Source of the DNA: Anaerolineales bacterium UBA5797
GTDB taxonomy: Bacteria > Chloroflexota > Anaerolineae > Anaerolineales > Villigracilaceae
Reading direction: 5' to 3'
DNA: 64,000 nt
Assembly (NCBI GenBank): GCA_002418205.1
Contig: DIDP01000031.1
Span: forward strand, 1-64,000
Shown: positions 58,258-64,000 of the stretch, in pieces
Layout of the letters: each line of letters starts with the position of its first letter
How positions within the stretch are numbered: position 1 is the first letter of the stretch
Position numbers and translations under genes: made by a program
Notes under the pieces: generated by a model
What the model was told of the DNA's origin: nothing
Databases searched by the model: none
The model's input: the letters and a program-made list of their open reading frames with translations, nothing else

Positions 58258-61200
58258 ATGTTTGCCGGGCAGGAAGTCGGCCTTTGGTTGGTTGGACTGG
58301 CATTGGTATTGATTTCATTACCGGTGCTGGTCGTTGCCGCGTTTCGCAAAAATCCCGGCAGCCCGTTCCTTCCTGCGCAAGCTGAATCCTCCGTTATTTT
58401 CCCTGTTTCATCAAACGACAATAAAGAAGCCATATTGATCGTCCGGTCCGGCGGAAGGGTTGAGTACATTAACGCCCTGGCGCGGGAGTGGTTTGGTTTA
58501 CGCCCCGAGGAGCCATCTGATCTCGAACGGTTGCTCCGGCGGGCGCGCCCTGCCGATGAATTCCTCGATCTCTGCGCGCACCCGGGGCAGAAGCGCCTGT
58601 CGGTGGGTGGGCGTCTTGTGGAGATCAGCTCGTACCAGGTGCCAGGACCTTACCTCCTCATGCTGTTGGTCATGCGCAGCGTGGAATTCTCAAAGAACAT
58701 CGCGGAAGCCGGTGGCGATTCCTCCATATTGCAGTTGTTGACCGAATTTGGCAGGGACATTTCGTCGAGCCTCGAGTTGCAGGATGTATTGCGCGCGATC
58801 CTCTTGAACGTGTCGCACCTGGTTCCGGCAGACATGCTCGAGGTCAAGATCTGGGACGCCGCGTCAAAGACGTTGCAGGCTTATATCCTGGAGGCATCCG
58901 GCGGTTCAAAGATCCAGCGTGTCACGCGCTCCCAGTTCGGGGCTTTGACGGATCAACTCATGAACAATGAGGAACCTGTCCTGATTTCAGATGTCCAGGG
59001 ATCCTCGCCTTCGGCACCTGAATTGAACGGCGGTTCCCCGGTTCAATCTTATATTGGATTACCTCTCATCGCGGATGGAGAATTGCTTGGCACTCTCGAG
59101 GCGGGCAACCTTTCATCGGATATGTTTGGACAGCAGGATCTCGATCTGATCCAACTTGTCCTCCCGCAGATTGCTTTCAATCTGCGGAACGCAATGCGTT
59201 ATGAAGAGGAACAGACCCGCATCTCTGAGTTGAGCGGACTCGCCAGTCTTTCTCAGGCTTTCGGCGCTTCACAGGATTACACCAATCTGATCGGACGTCT
59301 GTTGGATAGTGTCAAACCGCTTTTCTCCGTGGAGATCCTTGGGTTTCTTCTTTACGACGATGGCAAGCGGACTCTGGAGGCGCAGGCTCCCTTCCATGGA
59401 TTGCCAACTCATATCGTAGAGATATACCGGACGACAATTCAGGCAGACAGCCCGGCGGAAAATCTTCTCGATGAAAAACGATTGATCGTCACGCGTAATG
59501 CGGCAAATGATCCGGTCTGGCAGGAACTTGGATTACAGACCCTTGCACAAGCCGCCAGTCTGCGTGAATCGGTCCTTGCCCCCCTGGTATCAGGCGGGCG
59601 CCTGATCGGCTACTTCCAACTTTCAAACCATAAACAATCCCCGGCGGAATTTTCAGACTCCGAATTGCGTTTGATGGAAACGGTGGCGAGCCAGGCCGCC
59701 GGGATCATCGAAAACTCAGTGACGGTCGAGCAGATGCGCCAGCGCGCGATGCGTTCGGATGCCCTGCGCCGTATCGCCAGTCTGGCGGCATCCACAGCCA
59801 CTGTCGACGAGATCCTGCGTTTCTCCGTCAAGGAACTTGCGCGATTATTCCAGAGCGATCTTGCCGCGGTATTCTTATATGATGAGCAGGTCGGAGAACT
59901 GCGCCTGCATGCTGACTCTGTGGTTGGCGCATCGGAGGATGCGGTCAATGACCTTCATCGTTTAAATGTGGATGCGGCTCAGTATCGCCTGACTGTTTCG
60001 GGAAGCCGTAAACCATTCATCTCCGGTCGCCTCAGTTCGGACCGGCGGGTTTTGCCCGGATATCGCCCGCTGGTAACCAACCTCCAGGTCGAATCTGCGC
60101 TTGTCGTTCCCCTGACCACTCGCGCTCGAAGCCTCGGCGAACTCATGTTGGGGAGTCGCAAGGCCGAATTCTTCAATGATTACGATTTGCAGATCATCTC
60201 CACGGTTGCGGGGCAACTGGCTTCAGCCATCGATGAAAATTCACGAACGCATCTCACAGATGAGAATCTGCGCAGGCGCGTTGACCAGCTTACCTCCGTT
60301 GCCCGCGTGACTCGCGAGTTAAACACCATGACGGACCTGCGGACCCTTCTGGAGGTTGTGCGCGATGAAAGCCTGCGGACGACCCAGGCTGATTGTGGGA
60401 CGATCCTGCTCTTCGATTTGAACGCTTCATCCGACCCGCCGCCTGTTTCCCTTTCCCTGGGCTGTCCTCTCCCCGAAACCTTTTCATCGCTCGAGTTGGA
60501 ATCGATCAACACCGGTGATCCGCAACTGGTTACGGACATTACAAAATCAGAGGAACATCCCGTCCACGACAAAGTTCGTTCGGTCATGATCGTCCCGATC
60601 ATCAACCACGGGAAGACAGCCGGTCTGATCCATTTACACTCGGAACGGAACGACCACTTCGACCAAGCCTCCCTCGATGTGATCCAGACCCTTGCGGCGC
60701 AGGCCGCGGTTGCGATCACGAACGTTCAACGATATCAGGAACAGACTCAACGATCGCAGCTTCTCCGCCGCCGCGCGGAAACGCTGTCGAAGCTGACCGA
60801 GACCAGCAGCCTGCTGAACTTCGAACAGCCTCTGGACCAGTTGCTTCGTAACATTGCCAACGGTATACGCGAATCCACACCGTTCGACGCGGTGCTGATC
60901 AGTGTATATGAAAAAGATACCGGTCTTTTGAGACGCGTGACCGGTGTTGGCTTTTCACAAGAGACATTGATGGAACTGCTCTCCCGCAAACAGCCGCTTG
61001 CGAGCCTCCAGCAGATGTTAAAGCCTCAATTCAAGATCAGTCGCTCCTATTTCATCCCCGTGGATGAAGCGCCGATCATCCCCGCCGATGTTCACATGGT
61101 CACCTTGCAGGCGGATGAGCGCGCTCCCAAGACTCCCAACTCGTGGGACCCCGATGACACACTTGTGACCCTTTTGGAGGATGATGAAGGCAATCCACTG

Positions 61201-64000
61201 GGTCTCATCAGTGTGGATACCCCGCGGGATGGCATGCGGCCAGACCGCGCCGCCATCGAAACCCTTGAAATCTTTGCAGCGCAAGCCTCGCTGGCTGTCA
61301 TGAGCCATTCCCGGTTCATGGATTTGCATACCCAGGTCACTTCGCTCAAGGCAGGGATTGAGCGTCAGCAGCGGTTGCTCACGGTCACACAAAACGATCT
61401 GCCCGTACTGTTGCGCAAGGATCTCGATCAGACCATTGCGATACAGAACCTTGACCAGCGCGCGCAGCGCGTGCGCGCCGGGCTGGCAATCACGGAGTCG
61501 GTCAGCCGCCAGTTGGATGCTTCGTCCGCCCTGCAGGCATTGGGGCGCGAGACGCTGACTCAACTGGGCATGTCGGTTGCCATCATCGCAGAAATGGCGA
61601 ACGAGGGACCGCGTCTCATGCACGTATTGGGGAGTGTGCCGCGCGCGACCAACCCTGAGGCGCTGTTTGGGCAACGGAATCCGCTTCGGGCTTGTTTACA
61701 GACCGGCGAAGCCATCCTGATCTCAAGCCTGGACGAAAATCTGGAATGGCGCGAGACGCCTTTGTTGACCGCGTTGCGAGCCAAATCCCTTGTATGTCTG
61801 CCGATCAAGATCGATAAACATACGGTTGCGGCGATGATGGCGGTCAGCCCTGAGCCGATGCCGTCCTTCACGAGCGAAGATCTCCAGGTCTATCATCAAA
61901 TATCACGCCAGACATCCGTGATCCTGCAGAACATCTCATTGCTTAACGAGACCCGCCGGCGCTTGCAGGAGGTGAACCTCCTGCTTGATTTCAGCCGCCA
62001 GTTGCGCGGCCTCGATTCAGACCGCATCGTCAGATCCCTGCTGGAAAGCGCCCGCCGCGCGCTGAGTTCCGCACATGCCGGTGTGGTGCTGATCTGGGAT
62101 GAGCATTCCGCTCAATTGATGCCCACCGCTGTATCGGGTTACGCGGACAATGAAGCAATGAGGCGCATTGGATATCATATCGGCGAGTCCCTGCCGGGAC
62201 AGGCTTTCGAGGCGAATCGCCCCTTGCGCGTGGATGAGGTCCAGTTTACGCGCGATTATACGTTCTCGACGGAGGGTCAGTTACTGTATCGTCAGGCAAC
62301 GGGTGGCCGCCTGCCCGTCTCCAGCATGTTGGTCCCCATTTACTCGGGCGATCAAAAGATCGGTGTTCTGGTTCTGGATAATTTCAACACGCCTGCCGCG
62401 TTCAGGGAGGAGGATGAGACTCTGCTCCTTTCGCTCGCCCAACAGGTTGGTTTGTCCCTGCAAAATGTGCGTCTTGTGCGCACCACTCAGGAACGTGCGG
62501 AACAACTTGAAGCGTTGACAGACGCGTCATCGAAGCTCACCTCCAGCCTGAAGAGCGACGAACTGGTCACTTCACTTCTCGATCAGCTTGGACCGGTGAT
62601 CCCATATGACACCGCCACGTTATGGCTCCGTGAACGGGATCGTCTTACGGTTGCCGCGGCGCGTGGTTTCCCTGATACCGAGAAACGACTGGGTCTGACA
62701 TTGGCGGTGGAGGATAGTGCCCTGTTCAAGGAAATGATCCGGACCGGACAGGGGATCCTGGTGGGGGATATCCGGCAGGATGCCCGCTTCCCTGTTCTGG
62801 AGGCGCCGCGCCTCTCCTGGCTTGGTCTGCCGCTTATATCAAAGCGTGAAGTGATCGGTGTGCTCGCGCTCGAGAAATGGCAGGCATATTTCTATACCCG
62901 TGAGCATGTGCAGGTTGGCACAACGTTTGCCAGCCAGGCTGCAGTCTCATTGGAGAATGCACGCTTGTTCGAGGAAAGCCTCAACCGTGCAACCGAATTG
63001 GATGAACGCTCGCAACGTCTGGCTCTCCTCAATCGCTTCTCGTCTGCCCTCAGCGGCTTGCTCGAAGAAGAGAAGATCCTGCAACTTGGCGCCCAGGAAC
63101 TTCAGGATGCCCTGAATGCGCCTCGTGTTTCTGTGGTGACCTTCGACCGCTCCAGGGTGGTTTGGAGGTATTCCACCCCGAAGCCCAATGCCAATTTGCC
63201 TCAGAACCTCCCCGACGCTCCGATCTTTGCCCGATTAAAGGAATCCCTCGGTGTATTCGCGACGGATGCTGTCAATTCAGAATCGGATCTCACGCCTCTG
63301 CGAAAGTTTCTGGGTGAGGGGACGCGGTCGCTCCTGATCCTGCCGCTTGCCAGCGGTGCGAACCTGCGGGCATTGATATTCATCCACCAGGGAGAATCGG
63401 TGAGGTTCAATCTTGCGGAGATCGAACTTGCGCGCACATTGACGAACCAGGCATCCATTGCGCTGGAAAACGCACGGTTGTATCAGTCCACTCTATCGAC
63501 TGCCGAACGATTCTCGATCCTCAACCAGGCAAGTTCCCAGGTCGGGGCGAGCCTCGATCCCGAGCAGATCTATGTCGCGGTCCATAACGCCGCGAAGAGA
63601 TTGATGACGGTGGAATCTTTCGTGATCAGTCTGTTGGATGAGGAAACGAACGAGATCGAAGGCGTCTATCTCGTGGACGATGACAAACGTTCCCCCAGTG
63701 CCCGCATCCCGCGTGACCAGGGGCTGAGCGGCCGCGTAATTGCCTCCGGTGAACCCCTGTTGTTGCACGGCGCCGAAACCGTTGATAGGATGGGAGGCGT
63801 CACATATGGCAAGCCCGATACGCCTCTTTCGATCCTTGCGGTCCCGATGATCCTGGGCGGCAGGACGATCGGCATGCTCTCCGCTCAAAGTTACCACCCA
63901 AACGTGTACACCGAAGATGACCTGCAGATCCTGAGCACACTCGCCAACCAGGCTGTGGTGGCGATCCAAAACGGACGCCTGTTCAATGAGACCCAGCGTC
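58258..64000 (+). CDS. Giant multi-GAF sensor protein (partial, runs off the right edge)
   Basis: An open frame of at least 1914 codons with no stop in the window. One membrane helix (about 8-28: LWLVGLALVLISLPVLVV) is followed by a PAS-like stretch and then ten tandem GAF domains by my reading, beginning near 58730, 59215, 59745, 60270, 60750, 61330, 61965, 62500, 63015 and 63500. Each has a repeated pattern of a final LPL/VPL strand, IGxL, and an ANQAxxAxxNARL-like helix; neighbouring GAFs are clearly diverged. GAF domains bind small molecules or dimerise. The output domain is beyond the window; a histidine kinase, diguanylate cyclase or phosphatase is expected. GAGG precedes the ATG closely. 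Confidence 0.9.
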   Translation, partial: MFAGQEVGLWLVGLALVLISLPVLVVAAFRKNPGSPFLPAQAESSVIFPVSSNDNKEAILIVRSGGRVEYINALAREWFGLRPEEPSDLERLLRRARPADEFLDLCAHPGQKRLSVGGRLVEISSYQVPGPYLLMLLVMRSVEFSKNIAEAGGDSSILQLLTEFGRDISSSLELQDVLRAILLNVSHLVPADMLEVKIWDAASKTLQAYILEASGGSKIQRVTRSQFGALTDQLMNNEEPVLISDVQGSSPSAPELNGGSPVQSYIGLPLIADGELLGTLEAGNLSSDMFGQQDLDLIQLVLPQIAFNLRNAMRYEEEQTRISELSGLASLSQAFGASQDYTNLIGRLLDSVKPLFSVEILGFLLYDDGKRTLEAQAPFHGLPTHIVEIYRTTIQADSPAENLLDEKRLIVTRNAANDPVWQELGLQTLAQAASLRESVLAPLVSGGRLIGYFQLSNHKQSPAEFSDSELRLMETVASQAAGIIENSVTVEQMRQRAMRSDALRRIASLAASTATVDEILRFSVKELARLFQSDLAAVFLYDEQVGELRLHADSVVGASEDAVNDLHRLNVDAAQYRLTVSGSRKPFISGRLSSDRRVLPGYRPLVTNLQVESALVVPLTTRARSLGELMLGSRKAEFFNDYDLQIISTVAGQLASAIDENSRTHLTDENLRRRVDQLTSVARVTRELNTMTDLRTLLEVVRDESLRTTQADCGTILLFDLNASSDPPPVSLSLGCPLPETFSSLELESINTGDPQLVTDITKSEEHPVHDKVRSVMIVPIINHGKTAGLIHLHSERNDHFDQASLDVIQTLAAQAAVAITNVQRYQEQTQRSQLLRRRAETLSKLTETSSLLNFEQPLDQLLRNIANGIRESTPFDAVLISVYEKDTGLLRRVTGVGFSQETLMELLSRKQPLASLQQMLKPQFKISRSYFIPVDEAPIIPADVHMVTLQADERAPKTPNSWDPDDTLVTLLEDDEGNPLGLISVDTPRDGMRPDRAAIETLEIFAAQASLAVMSHSRFMDLHTQVTSLKAGIERQQRLLTVTQNDLPVLLRKDLDQTIAIQNLDQRAQRVRAGLAITESVSRQLDASSALQALGRETLTQLGMSVAIIAEMANEGPRLMHVLGSVPRATNPEALFGQRNPLRACLQTGEAILISSLDENLEWRETPLLTALRAKSLVCLPIKIDKHTVAAMMAVSPEPMPSFTSEDLQVYHQISRQTSVILQNISLLNETRRRLQEVNLLLDFSRQLRGLDSDRIVRSLLESARRALSSAHAGVVLIWDEHSAQLMPTAVSGYADNEAMRRIGYHIGESLPGQAFEANRPLRVDEVQFTRDYTFSTEGQLLYRQATGGRLPVSSMLVPIYSGDQKIGVLVLDNFNTPAAFREEDETLLLSLAQQVGLSLQNVRLVRTTQERAEQLEALTDASSKLTSSLKSDELVTSLLDQLGPVIPYDTATLWLRERDRLTVAAARGFPDTEKRLGLTLAVEDSALFKEMIRTGQGILVGDIRQDARFPVLEAPRLSWLGLPLISKREVIGVLALEKWQAYFYTREHVQVGTTFASQAAVSLENARLFEESLNRATELDERSQRLALLNRFSSALSGLLEEEKILQLGAQELQDALNAPRVSVVTFDRSRVVWRYSTPKPNANLPQNLPDAPIFARLKESLGVFATDAVNSESDLTPLRKFLGEGTRSLLILPLASGANLRALIFIHQGESVRFNLAEIELARTLTNQASIALENARLYQSTLSTAERFSILNQASSQVGASLDPEQIYVAVHNAAKRLMTVESFVISLLDEETNEIEGVYLVDDDKRSPSARIPRDQGLSGRVIASGEPLLLHGAETVDRMGGVTYGKPDTPLSILAVPMILGGRTIGMLSAQSYHPNVYTEDDLQILSTLANQAVVAIQNGRLFNETQR

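Noticed and set aside
1..64000. CRISPR array, tRNA, rRNA, prophage or integrated element
   Set aside because: I found no regularly spaced repeats, no cloverleaf-like or rRNA-like sequence, and no integrase, transposase or phage structural gene. A scan with tRNAscan-SE and a CRISPR finder would settle it.

Overview
The window looks like a chromosomal segment of a Chloroflexota bacterium, most plausibly class Anaerolineae. This is inferred from gene content and style, not from a marker gene: corrinoid/MttB methyltransferases, a complete cytochrome c maturation cluster, DUF4388 and CvnD-like signalling proteins, a very large multi-GAF protein, and many different short palindromic repeats between genes and even inside them. 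I see no rRNA, tRNA, CRISPR array, prophage or insertion sequence. Every stretch is gene-dense with ordinary coding structure.

Region 1 (about 0.1-11.3 kb, minus strand) is a catabolic block. A GntR/FCD regulator is followed by a corrinoid protein, three different MttB-superfamily methyltransferases, an S9 peptidase and an M20 amidohydrolase. It reads as a demethylation module for quaternary or tertiary amines. nadD and an Fsr-like MFS transporter lie upstream.

Region 2 (11.4-30.7 kb) is mixed: a tiny Gly/Tyr/Met-rich membrane protein, an FAD amine oxidase-like enzyme, a secreted PKD protein with a long structured leader, ligA, a SulP transporter, a Gfo/Idh/MocA oxidoreductase, an alpha-oxoamine synthase and a site-2 protease with CBS domains. 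A DedA plus P2A-type ATPase pair sits behind what looks like a yybP-ykoY manganese riboswitch with a terminator. Then come a beta-carbonic-anhydrase-like pair, small proteins, and an HdrD-like Fe-S/cytochrome b protein.

Region 3 (30.8-41.2 kb, minus strand) holds a secreted lysozyme-fold protein and the ccm cluster (E-F-H-G-I-like-cytochrome-A-B-C-D). CcmE is of the CxxxY type, and the embedded cytochrome has lost the His of its second heme motif.

Region 4 (41.3-51.9 kb) has a MoaD-like protein with a duplicated 5' end flanking a BrnT/BrnA toxin-antitoxin pair, a three-subunit molybdenum hydroxylase with a sulfotransferase inserted in the operon, an aldo/keto reductase, a LysM lipoprotein, a solute-binding protein and an MA-like metallopeptidase.

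Region 5 (51.9-64 kb, plus strand) is a signalling block. One transcription unit carries DUF4388 protein, CvnD-like GTPase, alpha/beta hydrolase and V4R protein. After a terminator come a left-handed beta-helix protein, a homologue of cyanobacterial acyl-ACP reductase, a response regulator with a degenerate GGDEF domain, and a sensor with at least ten tandem GAF domains that runs off the right edge. This is my best candidate for an undescribed system.
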